From Ferruginibacter sp. (lineage in GTDB: Bacteria > Bacteroidota > Bacteroidia > Chitinophagales > Chitinophagaceae), in assembly GCA_013141115.1 (NCBI GenBank), contig JABFRP010000002.1, forward strand, positions 657,649-721,648: 64,000 nucleotides of DNA, written 5' to 3'. Shown piece by piece: positions 1 to 8,893 of the stretch (within the stretch, counting starts at the first letter, position 1; each line of letters begins with the position of its first letter). A program made the translations under genes and the position numbers. Under the pieces are notes generated by a model. That model did not search any database and had not been told where the DNA came from. It saw nothing but the letters and a program-made list of their open reading frames with translations.

Positions 1-477
1 ACACAGCAATGGTGCCACGCCTTCCAAGGGTAATTTATCTGATATGTGCAACACAAAATCTTCATGCGCTACAATAGATTTACTGTAACCACCTTGTGTA
101 ATGCCGCTGCCATCCCTTTCTGCTCCGCCATAAGTAAATACAGCACCTGTATCACAATATTGTTCCAGCCCATCTTTACAATTATCGCATTCCCGGCAAC
201 TATCTACCAGGCAACCAACGCCTGCTGTATCACCTACTTTAAATTTGGTTACATGATCTCCCACTGCGGTTACACGACCCACAATTTCGTGCCCGGGCAC
301 CAAAGGATAAACGGCATTGCCCCATTCATTACGAACGGTATGCAGGTCACTATGGCAAACGCCGCAGTATAAAATATCTATTTGTACATCGTGAGGTTTG
401 GGGCTTCTTCTTTTAATTGTCCAAGGAGCTAGCGGACTGGTGGCGCTTTGTGCGGCGTAGGATCTTGTTGATGACAT
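1..477 (-). CDS. NAD(P)-dependent zinc alcohol dehydrogenase, N-terminal part (runs off the window)
   Basis: Only the first 159 codons are visible; the gene continues past the left edge. The start [10 protein letters not shown] is followed by the GroES-like catalytic domain of medium-chain zinc alcohol dehydrogenases. The catalytic zinc ligands are seen in [10 protein letters not shown] and PGHEIVG, and the four-cysteine structural zinc lobe in [16 protein letters not shown]. The segment closest to the edge (EGVAPLLC) matches the cinnamyl-alcohol-dehydrogenase/YahK branch, which reduces aldehydes with NADPH in the cytoplasm; the exact substrate cannot be read from the sequence. It is monocistronic as far as seen, with a TATATTTG box just upstream. 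The Rossmann cofactor domain lies outside the window. Confidence 0.93.
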   Translation of the reverse strand, partial: MSSTRSYAAQSATSPLAPWTIKRRSPKPHDVQIDILYCGVCHSDLHTVRNEWGNAVYPLVPGHEIVGRVTAVGDHVTKFKVGDTAGVGCLVDSCRECDNCKDGLEQYCDTGAVFTYGGAERDGSGITQGGYSKSIVAHEDFVLHISDKLPLEGVAPLLC

Positions 478-498
478 CTGTATTATTTTTTAATGCAA

Positions 499-506
499 CA
501 AATATA
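499..506 (-). promoter_or_regulatory. Putative -7 box of the alcohol dehydrogenase gene
   Basis: The minus strand reads TATATTTG, a full match to the Bacteroidota -7 consensus TAnnTTTG, 21 bases before the start codon. No good TTG/TTTG -33 element lies 19-21 bases upstream, so this is a tentative call. Confidence 0.4.
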
Positions 507-578
507 AAGGGATAAAGTTGTAAGCCTGCACAAAATAAACACATCTTATTTAATAGTATTTTACCGGGCCTGTTCCCA

Positions 579-1298
579 TCATGAGATCATCCTGTGTTTT
601 ATAATTTCCATCAGGTCGTCTTTATAACTTTCGCCAATTAATATTTCGGCAGTAACATTTTTTAATACAATGCGATTACCTTCAATACCAGTGATCTGAT
701 TGATGGGGATAATAAATGATTTATGCACCCGCAAAAACTGCCTTGCAGGTAAGTGATGCACCAGGTCTTTAAGATTGGTGTACACCATTGTTTTTTTTCC
801 GCCAATATAAATAGCCACATAATTTTTCATCCCTTCAATATATTCAATATCATCAAGATTTATCTTCAACAGCTTTCCCTTGGATTCTGTTTTTACAAAA
901 ATGTAATTCTCTTCATTCTTTATTTCTGTATCCACCGTTTTTTCGCTGATGATCTTTACGGCCTTTTGCACGGCAGTTAAAAAACGTGGAAACCGTACAG
1001 GCTTTAATAAATAATCCACCACAGCCAGCTCAAAACCTTCAATAGCAAATTCACTGTAGGCAGTGGTAAGAATTACTTTTGCTTTGCCGTTGATGGCTTT
1101 AATAAAATCGATACCGGAAAGCTCCGGCATTTGTATATCTAAAAAAACAAGGTCGATGTTTTGTGTTACCACAGTTTGCAATGCTTCCACGGGGTTGGTG
1201 GTGCTGCTCACCAGCTCCAGGTATGATGTTTGCCCGATATAATGTTTGATGATGTCGATGGCATGTTGCTCATCATCTACAATTAAACACCTGATCAT
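579..1298 (-). CDS. LytTR-family response regulator
   Basis: A 239-residue two-domain regulator. The receiver domain (about residues 1-120) has the acidic pocket at D8/D9, the phospho-acceptor D54 in FLDIQMPELSG, and the conserved lysine in DYLLKPVRF. The C-terminal third (about 135-235) is a LytTR DNA-binding domain, with KINLDDIEYIEGMKNYV and FLRVHKSFIIPINQI. Regulators of this class dimerise on phosphorylation and bind imperfect direct repeats. The start overlaps the end of the upstream kinase gene by 4 bp, showing translational coupling, so the kinase is its cognate partner. The receptor gene further upstream on the same strand may be its target or co-transcribed partner, which is an inference. 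Confidence 0.95.
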   Translation of the reverse strand: MIRCLIVDDEQHAIDIIKHYIGQTSYLELVSSTTNPVEALQTVVTQNIDLVFLDIQMPELSGIDFIKAINGKAKVILTTAYSEFAIEGFELAVVDYLLKPVRFPRFLTAVQKAVKIISEKTVDTEIKNEENYIFVKTESKGKLLKINLDDIEYIEGMKNYVAIYIGGKKTMVYTNLKDLVHHLPARQFLRVHKSFIIPINQITGIEGNRIVLKNVTAEILIGESYKDDLMEIIKHRMIS

Positions 1299-2389
1299 AA
1301 TTTATCAATAGTTAATTCGGTGGTATAAAATGCGGCTTCGTCTTTAATCAGTAATTTGTAATTACTGCCGTAAGCAAAATCCAGCCGGTTACGGATATTA
1401 TCCAGGCCCAGCCCGGTAGAAATTTCTTTGGGACCCGATTTCTTTTTGTTGTGGCAATAAAAATAGAAGTGGCCATGCTCAACTATTAATTTAATGTCGA
1501 TGGGCTGATCCGCATTTTGCAGGTCGCCATGCTTAAAGGCATTTTCTACAATGGTGATAAGTACAAACGGAATTATTTCCATATCATTCACCACACCATT
1601 TACTTCAAAATTTACATGCAGGTTATTGCTGAACCGCAGCTGGTTTATCTTGATCACATTGCGTACATGTTCTATCTCATCTTTTAAAGGCGCTTTATCA
1701 TCTGCACCGGTAGATTCATTTAATGCATAGCGCATAATATCCGACAGTGTTAAAATACCTTCTGATAATTCGGCAGAGTACGGTAATGATTTGGCATATA
1801 AAAAACTTAAGGTGTTATGCAAAAAATGCGGATTGATCTGCGATTTTAAAAACTTAAAATTGGCCTGCGATTTATCAACTTCCAGTTGCATTTTTTGTGC
1901 TTCCAGTATTTCACGCTGTTTCTTTTCGTCACGCAGATTATTTAAGTAAGCCAGCAGTAGCGCTAACCCTGTAAAAAAAACAGACGAAATGCTATAGGAA
2001 AAAAGATACAGTGCAAAAGTTTTAGATTTATCTATGCCATTTTGCACATTGATATTTTGAGGCAACATATAATTTAACGCAAAAAAGTAGCCCAATACTA
2101 CAACAAAAAGCAACGCACAATAACCAATATAGTGCAGGGCAGCTTTTCTTTGCAGCATCAGTTTATTAAAATAATTAAGCGAAAAATAAAAGAATAAAGT
2201 ATAAAACACCAAAGCACAAACTTCTCTCAGCAATGTATTAATGGATAATAGTTTAGCCGAAGTTTCTTCCATCCCCGGCGTTTTCAGGTATTTTATAATG
2301 AGGTAACCTAATATAAAAAGAGACAGGTTAATTAACAGCACCACGCCAAAAACTGTTAATAAGGAATATCTTTTTTTTACCAGCATCAT
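1295..2389 (-). CDS. LytS/YehU-type sensor histidine kinase
   Basis: A 364-residue membrane kinase of the His_kinase (PF06580) type. Four hydrophobic segments (about residues 9-35, 50-70, 82-108, 122-148) form the membrane part; no periplasmic sensor domain of size is evident. A short coiled coil (about 150-175) leads into the phospho-acceptor motif SQINPHFLHNTLSFLYA, and the ATP-binding domain follows with VENAFKHG (N box) and GLGLDNIRNRL (G box). The length and layout are normal for the family. It phosphorylates the LytTR regulator encoded immediately downstream with a 4-bp overlap. The activating signal is not deducible. Confidence 0.95.
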   Translation of the reverse strand: MMLVKKRYSLLTVFGVVLLINLSLFILGYLIIKYLKTPGMEETSAKLLSINTLLREVCALVFYTLFFYFSLNYFNKLMLQRKAALHYIGYCALLFVVVLGYFFALNYMLPQNINVQNGIDKSKTFALYLFSYSISSVFFTGLALLLAYLNNLRDEKKQREILEAQKMQLEVDKSQANFKFLKSQINPHFLHNTLSFLYAKSLPYSAELSEGILTLSDIMRYALNESTGADDKAPLKDEIEHVRNVIKINQLRFSNNLHVNFEVNGVVNDMEIIPFVLITIVENAFKHGDLQNADQPIDIKLIVEHGHFYFYCHNKKKSGPKEISTGLGLDNIRNRLDFAYGSNYKLLIKDEAAFYTTELTIDKL

Positions 2390-2547
2390 ACTAAGTTATG
2401 AATTATGAGTTATAAATGAAGTGATGAATTACAAGTTTGATATGCCGTTGAAATTGTAGTACAAAAAATTTAAAAGTTGTCAGCCTGCTTTTAAACAAAC
2501 TGACAAACTTTATGGTAACGATCGTATTTCCTAAACGCCTAAACCTT

Positions 2548-4996
2548 CTACAATCCCGGCGCTACGCCTCCACCACCTTGCGTTCTTTTGGTTTCATCAT
2601 CTGCACCTGTAGCTCTTTGTCTTGCTGCTTTTACCAAATTGCTGCCAAAGCGATACACAAAATTTAATTTAAACTGCCTGCTCTCCCACAAAGAACTGAT
2701 CTCCGATCTTTGCCCTGCAAAATCGCTCACCCCTGTAAATTTAAGGGTACGAAACACATCACTAACTGAAGTTTTAAGTGTACCCTTACCTTTTAATATT
2801 TGCTTTTGCAAACCGGCATCAATACTCCACAAAGCATTGGCTTTAATAGTGCCCTGGTATACGGTTGGCGCATTATAAAAACCGGTTAACTCGGCAGTAA
2901 ATGTTTTTGCAAATTTGATACTGTTTTGTACATACAGGCTAAGGCCCGCTGCATTTACATTTATCTTTCTGCCGGCACCATAATCCGCCTCGTATTTAGT
3001 ATAAAAACTATTTACATTGGCAAACATGCTGTAAGCTTTGTAGCGATAAGGATAACTAATATTTAAACTCACCACATCCTGCGTTGCCAGGTTCCTTTTA
3101 GAAATAAATGCTTTTGATTTTTCTGCTGTATCAAATACCTGCGTAAACAGATCTTTTACATGGCTGTAATTTAATGTAGTGGTTAGTTTATATTTATAGG
3201 TATTGGTTACGCCAATACTGTTGGTGTATTGCGGACGTAAATTAATATTCCCTTTTTGAAAAGTGTATTCATCCAGTTTAAATTCAAACGGATTCAGATC
3301 CTGGTAATTGGGGCGATCGATCCTGCGGCTATAAGTAATACTGTACTGGTTAGTAGGCTTTTTATTAAACGTAATAGCTGCACTGGGAAAGAAATCCAGG
3401 TAACTGCGGTTAAAAGTTTCGGTATAATTTTCGTACACACCTGCTACAACTTTTTGTCCTTTAGATACACCTTCGGCACTGGTGTTTTCCATTCTTACAC
3501 CAGCTTGTATAGCAATACCTTTTAATGCACGGTTATAATTTACATACGCTGCGCTGATGTTTTCGGTATAGGTAAAACGGTTACTGCGGTCTTTATCCAG
3601 TTGCTCGTTACTGCCATATACATTGTAGCGCTGAAAATCGTTATCGGTTTTTACATTGGCAAACTTACCACCAAAACCAAGTGTACCTTTTTTAAAGGGT
3701 TGCTCCCAATCTGCTTTTACCGAGTTGATGTTGATATCGGTTGGCGCTTTCATGCGGTACACCACACTGCTGATCAAATTTTTTCCGGTAGCATCATAAT
3801 AATAATTGGGCTGGTACTGGTTACTGTTAATATCATACGTACCACGGTCGGCATTTACGGTAAGGCTTTTGCCTTTTAAATCGGTATAGCTGTAGTTTAC
3901 ATTTACATTGGTATTATTTCTTTTTAACAAGCTGGTATTATCTGCTTTTAAGATTCTATCAACAGTATTGGTGGGTATGTAGGCAATGGGTGTAGCACTC
4001 TGGTTGTTTACACCAGGATCGCTTAATGTACCATTTACAATTACGCCAATAGTATTTTTCTTGTCGATAAAATAATCCATACCGGCTTTAAAATTATGGC
4101 TTTCGTTATCCATAGTTATCAGCCCGGTTTGGTTAAACAAACTATCGGCCACGGTGCGGTAAATATTAATACCGGCTTCGGTTAAACCTTTATTATAACT
4201 GTAGTTACCAAACAGGTTTACTTTTTTATTGCGGTAGTTTAAATTAATACCAGCATTGTATTTAGCATAAGTGCCAATATTCCATCCGGCATTTGCCGAT
4301 CCGTTGGTGCCCAGCGATTTATTTTTCTTTAACCGGATATTGATGATGCCTGCATTACCAGCCGCTTCATATTTGGCTGATGGATTGCTGATGATCTCAA
4401 TAGCTTCTATCTGCGATGAGTTTAAGGTTTTTAAATAACTGGCCAGGTCTTGTCCGCTTAGTGGCGATGGCCTGCCATCCACATAAACCTGCACCCCATT
4501 TTTTACCACTCAGGCTAAGGTTATCATCTTTATCTACCAGCACACCGGGGCTTTTGCGCAACAGTTCCAGCGCATCGCTACCTACAGCATTTATCGACCC
4601 TTCTACGTTCATGATCATTTTATCGGCCTTCATTTCCAGCAAAGGCTTTTGCGATGTAACTACCACGCCTTTTAAATTAGCCGCAGTTTTCATCAATTTT
4701 AAATCAGGAACAATAACAGCCGCAGTACTTACTTCAAACGGGGCCGAAAATACCGGCTGATACCCTACATAACTGGCTTTTACCAAATACTTACCTGCTG
4801 TAAGATTAGCAAACTGGTAATCGCCGGTGGTATTACTTACTGCCAGTTTTACGATGGCCGAATCTTTAGCGGCCAGCAGGCTGATGGTAGCGCTTTTAAT
4901 AGCGGCACCTTCGGCATCTTTGGTGCTGCCTTTTACCTGGGCATAACTGTCAAAGGAAAAAAGGCCGGTGAAAAAGATTAAAATTAATTGTCTCAT
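2548..4996 (-). pseudogene. Outer-membrane beta-barrel receptor (TonB-receptor-like), interrupted by a frameshift
   Basis: Two reading frames make one protein of about 815 residues. The first part (4996 down to about 4500) has a signal peptide, a carboxypeptidase-regulatory-like beta-sandwich (GDYQFANLTAGKYLVKASYVGY) and the start of a plug domain (ELLRKSPGVLVDKDDN). The second part carries the plug remainder (VYVDGRPSPLSG, IEIISNPSAKYEAAGNAGIINIRL) and the beta-barrel of the OMP_b-brl_3 family. The break sits in a run of six A (coding strand, 4499-4504): dropping one A gives SGKNGVQVYVDG, exactly the family motif. Either a base-calling error or a genuine inactivating mutation fits. It lies directly upstream of the LytS/LytTR pair on the same strand. 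Receptors of this class import an unidentified substrate or act as signalling porins. Confidence 0.85.
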
Positions 4997-5033
4997 AATG
5001 TGTTGTTTTTAAGGTTTACTTTTTTTGATAGTG

Positions 5034-5064
5034 CAAACCTATATCCGGCCATTACGTTTTTAAA
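5034..5064 (-). promoter_or_regulatory. Putative promoter of the beta-barrel receptor gene
   Basis: The minus strand has TAGGTTTG (5034-5041), matching TAnnTTTG, with a TTTA element 19 bases upstream in place of TTTG. It lies 38 bp before the receptor start codon. Confidence 0.45.
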
Positions 5065-5229
5065 AACTGTTATACCAATGGGCAGTTTCTCTATGCCAAT
5101 GCCGGCTTTACCGGACGAATGCCTGTTTTGGGCGGATAAACCGGGCGTTTTATTTGCATTACGCTGTTAGTTTTTACTTTCTTTTTTTACAACACCATAA
5201 TCGATACTTTAAAATACCTTGGCACAGGT

Positions 5230-5350
5230 TGCTGCTGTTTGTATCAAAATCTCCAAAGGGGTTGTTCTTTTTACCAAGAAAAAAAGGGGAAATATTTATG
5301 CAGTTGCATCTAATAATAACGGTTGCATTCAGCTTATTCTCATATTATTT
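5230..5350. repeat. Truncated tail of a structured intergenic repeat (copy R0)
   Basis: This stretch resembles the last 120 bases of copies R1 and R3: a TTCTTTTT-loop-AAGAAAAA hairpin followed by an ATGCAGTT.CAT segment, an ATAA.G.TG.. segment and TATTAT. It runs straight into copy R1, so the array appears to be tandem with the first unit truncated. Similarity is moderate and judged by eye. Short open frames across it (5154-5669) look like chance. Confidence 0.45.
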
Positions 5351-5971
5351 TTCCCAAAAAATAAGACAAGAATGCCACAAAAAAATTCAGCAAATGCTAC
5401 TTTTGTTTTTAATTACTCTCTAAGGAGTGTTTTCTTTTTTGCTTCTCCAAAAAAGAAACAAAAAAAGAGCCCCGGGATTGAATACAGCCCAATCCCGGGA
5501 AGCAGCTATATTCAACTTTTGTATTACTGTGACTTCAGCATTGGTAATTCTACTCCTAGGTTCGATCCGCTTAATGTTTACTCAAAGAATATTTTTTGCA
5601 AATAATGAAGCCGTCGTAACCTACTCAGCAAAGCCTTTGAAGTATGGGCCTCGGAAAAAATTGCGTTAAGACATCGACGAAGGAGATTCATCAATACCAA
5701 AAACAATAAAAATGACATTGATAAAATTGGGCGACGGGATGTAAAAATGAAATTGATGTTACCAATGCCTGGATTTATTATTAGCTCGTAAGTCGCACAT
5801 AGCTGGGTATTGTACCAAAGCTAGAGCTAATTTCATTTTACACCCGGCGGACAATTTTTAGCTTTTTTTTCCGCAGCCCTTGATTTTTGCTTCTTTTTAT
5901 CAAGAAAAAGAAGAAAAGTAAAAAGCTTAATGCAGTTTCATTTAGTAAATAAGTTGTAGCTAATGAGTTGT
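5351..5971. repeat. Structured intergenic repeat, copy R1
   Basis: One unit of a 530-620 bp repeat with fixed block order. Hairpin A: TTTCTTTTTTG (5431-5441) pairs perfectly with CAAAAAAGAAA (5448-5458). Hairpin B: CCCGGGATTG (5471-5480) pairs with CAATCCCGGG (5490-5499). A conserved core GAAGTATGGGCCTCGG lies at 5640-5655. Hairpin E has long imperfect arms at 5723-5754 and 5829-5858 around a loop of about 75 bases that itself contains TTAGCTC/GAGCTAA. A TTCTTTTT-atca-AGAAAAAGAA hairpin follows near 5890-5912. R1 differs from R2 and R3 by about 50 extra bases after the core (5671-5722). No convincing protein-coding gene is present. No terminal target duplication or transposase was found. Confidence 0.75.
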
Positions 5972-6500
5972 CTTATTATCAAGAAAATAAAACAAGAATA
6001 CCACAAAGAAAATTCAGCAAATGCTACTTTTGTTTTAGTTACTCTCTAAGGAGTGTTTTCTTTTTTGCTTCTCCAAAAAAGAAACAAAAAAAGAGCCCCG
6101 GGATTGAATACAGCCCAATCCCGGGAAGCAGCTATGGTCAGCATTGGTAATACTGTAGCTTCAACATTAGTAATCCTACTCTTAGGTTCAACCAGCCTGT
6201 AGTTTATTTAAAGAATATTTTTTTGCAAAAGAAGTAAGCCGTCGCAACCTACTCAGCAAAGCCTTTGAAGTATGGGCCTCGGAAAAAATTGCGTTAAGAA
6301 AATTTAGCGGCAAGTGGTAAAAATGAAATTGATGTTACCAATGTTTGGAATTATTCTTAGCCCGTAAGTCGTACAATGCCCGGTTTTATTCCGCTGTTGT
6401 GACTTATTTCATTTTACCCTTGCCGCTAAATTTTTAGCTTTTTTTTCCGTAGCCCTTGATTTTTGTTTCTTTTCATCAAGGAAAAGAAAAAGAACTATAA
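5972..6500. repeat. Structured intergenic repeat, copy R2
   Basis: A direct tandem copy of R1. Hairpin A is at 6057-6067/6074-6084 and hairpin B at 6097-6106/6116-6125, both identical to R1. The conserved core is at 6269-6284. Hairpin E has arms at 6299-6330 and 6406-6435 whose variable part reads TTTAGCGGCAAG on the left and its exact complement on the right. That segment is different from R1 and R3, yet pairing is kept. The loop is also divergent, with its own TAAGTC/GACTTA pairing. It ends with the same pyrimidine-rich TTTTTTTTCCG.AGCCCTTGATTTTTG block and a closing hairpin. Confidence 0.75.
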
Positions 6501-6709
6501 ATCAAAAACTATATGCTACACAAATACCTGCCAACCATAATCATCGCTTTTTTTTTTTCAAAAAAGAAGAAAAAAAATACTAACCACCATCATTGACAAC
6601 TATCACCGCACCCGTTGCCATCCATCATTGCAAAAGCATATTGCCCTGCCGTATTTTTCTACCACAAAAAAGAGTACGACGCAATGGATAACCATTAAAA
6701 AACAGTGTT

Positions 6710-6775
6710 ATGAAAAGGATAATTGTAATGGCAATTGTGCTGCTGATTACCGCAGGTATTGGTTTTAACTTTTAA
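6710..6775 (+). CDS. Possible 21-residue hydrophobic peptide
   Basis: A short frame encodes MKRIIVMAIVLLITAGIGFNF: two basic residues, a single membrane-spanning stretch and an FNF end. It is followed 27 bp later by a strong intrinsic terminator on the same strand, which suggests a short transcription unit. No ribosome-binding site is obvious, as is common in Bacteroidota. It could be a small membrane peptide, a type-I-toxin-like peptide, or a chance frame. No family is recognised. Confidence 0.3.
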   Translation: MKRIIVMAIVLLITAGIGFNF

Positions 6776-6802
6776 AGGTTTTGATGGTTTTTTGGATAGC
6801 AG

Positions 6803-6831
6803 ACTCCCGGGCCGTACCCCGGGAGTTTTTG
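6803..6831 (+). terminator. Intrinsic terminator
   Basis: ACTCCCGGG (6803-6811) pairs with CCCGGGAGT (6818-6826), followed by a T run on the plus strand. It ends the possible peptide unit at 6710-6775 and sits just beyond the end of the convergent zeta-toxin-like gene. Confidence 0.7.
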
Positions 6832-6834
6832 TAT

Positions 6835-7467
6835 TCAGACTTCGGTTATTTTTTTATAAAGAGCAGGAAGTTTTAATTTAAACCAATCAGGAATGATGTC
6901 CTTTGCTGAATAATCCGGTTTGCCATTAACGAAAATTGCAAGCAGCATTGGGTTTGCGCTTTCCGAAGTATCAAATATCCTTACTGAGTTCAATGAACTG
7001 TATCGTTTGTTTAACTGGTAAAGATTACCCATAAAGTTTCTTTCAATTTCATAAGGAGGCACATTATGGCCTCCCATGATTGCCCTTTCAAATACCCTTG
7101 CTGCCGATAATGCCATATTATTTAGTCCAAAAAATATAAAATGGATCTCGTACCCTGCTGCTTTAAATCTTTCCGGTGTTACCCAATTACCATCATCAGG
7201 AAGATGACCTTCATAAATAAAATCATCATTCTTTTTTATAGCAGCTGTTACACATGTTTCAAAATATTCATGCAGCCATTCCAAAGCTATTCTACCAGCT
7301 TCTTTATGAGAAGGCGTTTGAGCAGAGTAAACCTGCCGGCGCTTTTGCATAAAAAGTTTATCGCCATCAAAAATAGTAAACCCTTGTAAGTGCTGTGGAA
7401 GATAAGCGGTACCAAAACTGGATTTACCTGCACCATTAGAACCTGTTATAATGTAAAGCCCCGGCAT
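6835..7467 (-). CDS. Zeta-toxin-like P-loop kinase
   Basis: A 210-residue protein with a Walker A motif at the N-terminus (YIITGSNGAGKSSF, about residues 5-18), an acidic site FDGDKLF (about 33-39) and the IYEGHLPDDG/FFGLNN segments typical of zeta-toxin/AAA_33 proteins, including an RVFERAIMGGHNVPPYEIERNF helix. Zeta toxins phosphorylate UDP-N-acetylglucosamine and block wall synthesis, but many chromosomal Bacteroidota homologues are uncharacterised kinases. It starts 4 bp after an 82-residue gene on the same strand, a layout that would fit antitoxin then toxin. Toxicity is inferred only. Confidence 0.8.
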   Translation of the reverse strand: MPGLYIITGSNGAGKSSFGTAYLPQHLQGFTIFDGDKLFMQKRRQVYSAQTPSHKEAGRIALEWLHEYFETCVTAAIKKNDDFIYEGHLPDDGNWVTPERFKAAGYEIHFIFFGLNNMALSAARVFERAIMGGHNVPPYEIERNFMGNLYQLNKRYSSLNSVRIFDTSESANPMLLAIFVNGKPDYSAKDIIPDWFKLKLPALYKKITEV

Positions 7468-7471
7468 TGTA

Positions 7472-7720
7472 CTAAGCCAGGTTTAAGCTCGTTTTTAAAG
7501 CAGTTATTTCCGCATGGCTCAGTTGCCGGATAGTTTGATACTCATTATTCTCAAAATTGATAACGGACAGTGTGATAGAACCATCCGGATACTCCAAATA
7601 AAATTGCCCTTGTGGTAAACTGTTAAGGTTAATCATAAATGGATGGCCCAATTTATGCTTTTGCTGGCGTAGCAGCCTCACTGCATTTAAACCGTTTTGT
7701 ATAAGTTGTTCTGTACTCAT
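7472..7720 (-). CDS. Small protein upstream of the zeta-toxin-like gene (candidate antitoxin)
   Basis: An 82-residue protein starting MSTEQLIQNGLNAVRLL and ending HAEITALKTSLNLA. A basic helical N-terminus is followed by a strand-rich middle (GQFYLEYPDGSITLSVIN) and a C-terminal helix. No named family is recognised. It ends 4 bp before the zeta-toxin-like gene and is probably co-transcribed from a TATATTTG box upstream. An antitoxin role is an inference from position; a simple operon partner is equally possible. Confidence 0.65.
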   Translation of the reverse strand: MSTEQLIQNGLNAVRLLRQQKHKLGHPFMINLNSLPQGQFYLEYPDGSITLSVINFENNEYQTIRQLSHAEITALKTSLNLA

Positions 7721-7730
7721 TTTTCTGTAT

Positions 7731-7738
7731 CAAATATA
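7731..7738 (-). promoter_or_regulatory. Putative -7 box of the zeta-toxin-like operon
   Basis: The minus strand reads TATATTTG, a full TAnnTTTG match, 11 bp before the start codon of the 82-residue gene. That implies a very short leader. No clear -33 element is seen. Confidence 0.35.
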
Positions 7739-7903
7739 AAACAAAACCTTGTAAGGTTTAGTAATTTATTATTGATAAAATGGAAGCTGTTGTAAATTTA
7801 CAGCATGGCTGATGTGCATGATATACCAACGAGGAGTTATAATATGAGCCGAACGTGACTTAAAAACAAATATGCTTTAACTATTAAAAGATAGTATTGC
7901 ATT

Positions 7904-8113
7904 ATGAATAATAAAATCAATTCGCTTGAAATATTCTTAATGAATGAGCAACCGTTTACTTGTCCGCATTGTGGCACAAGATGTGAAGAGATTGGCAACT
8001 TTTGTCATACTAATGCAAAATTCTTAATTGAACAATGCTTGAATAAAAATTGTGGTTTTATGTGCGGAGAGGAAGAAGATGAAGATTACCTTAAATTGTG
8101 GAAGATAATTTAA
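7904..8113 (+). CDS. Small zinc-ribbon-like protein
   Basis: A 69-residue protein (or 57 if it starts at the internal Met, position 7940) with CPHCGTRC near the N-terminus and CLNKNCGFMCG near the C-terminus: paired cysteines that could bind one zinc. The tail is acidic (GEEEDEDYL). It lies 6 bp before the HNH endonuclease gene on the same strand, so the two are surely co-transcribed and may act together. No named family is recognised. Confidence 0.65.
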   Translation: MNNKINSLEIFLMNEQPFTCPHCGTRCEEIGNFCHTNAKFLIEQCLNKNCGFMCGEEEDEDYLKLWKII

Positions 8114-8119
8114 CCATTT

Positions 8120-8893
8120 ATGAAAGAAGGCCAAAAGCTTTGGACAAGAGATGAATTAATACTTGCGGTTAATCTTTATTGCAAATTACCGTTTGGCAAA
8201 ATGCATAAAGGAAATCAAGAAATAATAGCTTTATCCAACATAATAGATAGAACACCGAGTGCAATTGCAAGAAAACTTGGAAATTTTGCAAGCTTTGATC
8301 CAACATTACAAGAGAGAGGAATAAGAGGATTATCAAATTCTGGCAAGCTAGATGCAGAAATTTGGAATGAATTTTATAATAATTGGAGTGATGCTTTAAT
8401 TGAAAGTGAAAAATTATTAGCGAAAACAAAACATACAACTATTGAAAAATTAAATAAGATAGAAATTGACGACTTACCAAAAGAAGGAAAAGATAAAGAA
8501 AGATTAGTGAAAGTAAGAGTGAACCAGTCTATTTTCCGTACGATGATTTTAGCTACTTACAATAATAAATGTTGCATTACAGGAATTGACAATCCAGATT
8601 TATTAATTGCCAGCCATATTGTGCCTTGGAGTAAAGATGAAAAGAATAGATTAAATCCTATGAATGGACTTTGTTTAAATGCTTTGCATGACAGGGCTTT
8701 TGATAAAGGGTTGATTACTGTTTCAGCTGATGATTACTGTATCAAAGTTTCCTCAAAATTGAAAAAGAAAAATATACCCGAAAGTATAGAAATGAATTTT
8801 ATTAAGCTTGAAGGAGTTAGTATTTTTCTTCCCGACAAATTTTTGCCTTCGAAGGAATTTTTAAAAAATCACAATGATTATTTTATGCCTTAA
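8120..8893 (+). CDS. HNH endonuclease family protein
   Basis: A 257-residue protein. The C-terminal half (about residues 145-205) is an HNH_2-type nuclease: CCITG, then ASHIVPW (first catalytic His), NPMNGLCLNALHDRAFDKG (the Asn and second His). The N-terminal half has helical DNA-binding-like sequence (IDRTPSAIARKLGNFAS). Such proteins occur as stand-alone restriction-like enzymes and defence nucleases. The target is not deducible. Its sequence is visibly more AT-rich than the housekeeping genes around it, and it sits in an accessory block, which suggests acquisition by transfer. Confidence 0.85.
   Translation: MKEGQKLWTRDELILAVNLYCKLPFGKMHKGNQEIIALSNIIDRTPSAIARKLGNFASFDPTLQERGIRGLSNSGKLDAEIWNEFYNNWSDALIESEKLLAKTKHTTIEKLNKIEIDDLPKEGKDKERLVKVRVNQSIFRTMILATYNNKCCITGIDNPDLLIASHIVPWSKDEKNRLNPMNGLCLNALHDRAFDKGLITVSADDYCIKVSSKLKKKNIPESIEMNFIKLEGVSIFLPDKFLPSKEFLKNHNDYFMP

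Noticed and set aside
4490..4510. Programmed -1/+1 frameshift in the receptor gene
   Set aside because: There is an A6 run but no downstream stimulatory structure seen, and single-product receptors of this family are normally in one frame; error or mutation is simpler.
5558..5568. tRNA T-loop-like GGTTCGATCC
   Set aside because: No matching acceptor stem, D-arm or anticodon arm around it; the segment belongs to repeat R1.
5154..6150. Small plus-strand frames inside the repeats (60-128 codons)
   Set aside because: They run across the poly-A/T hairpins and are not conserved in frame between copies outside the core.
5230..6500. Repeats considered as integron attC sites or an insertion sequence
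   Set aside because: No integrase, no cassettes between copies, no R'/R'' core pairs, and no transposase or terminal inverted repeats with target duplications.
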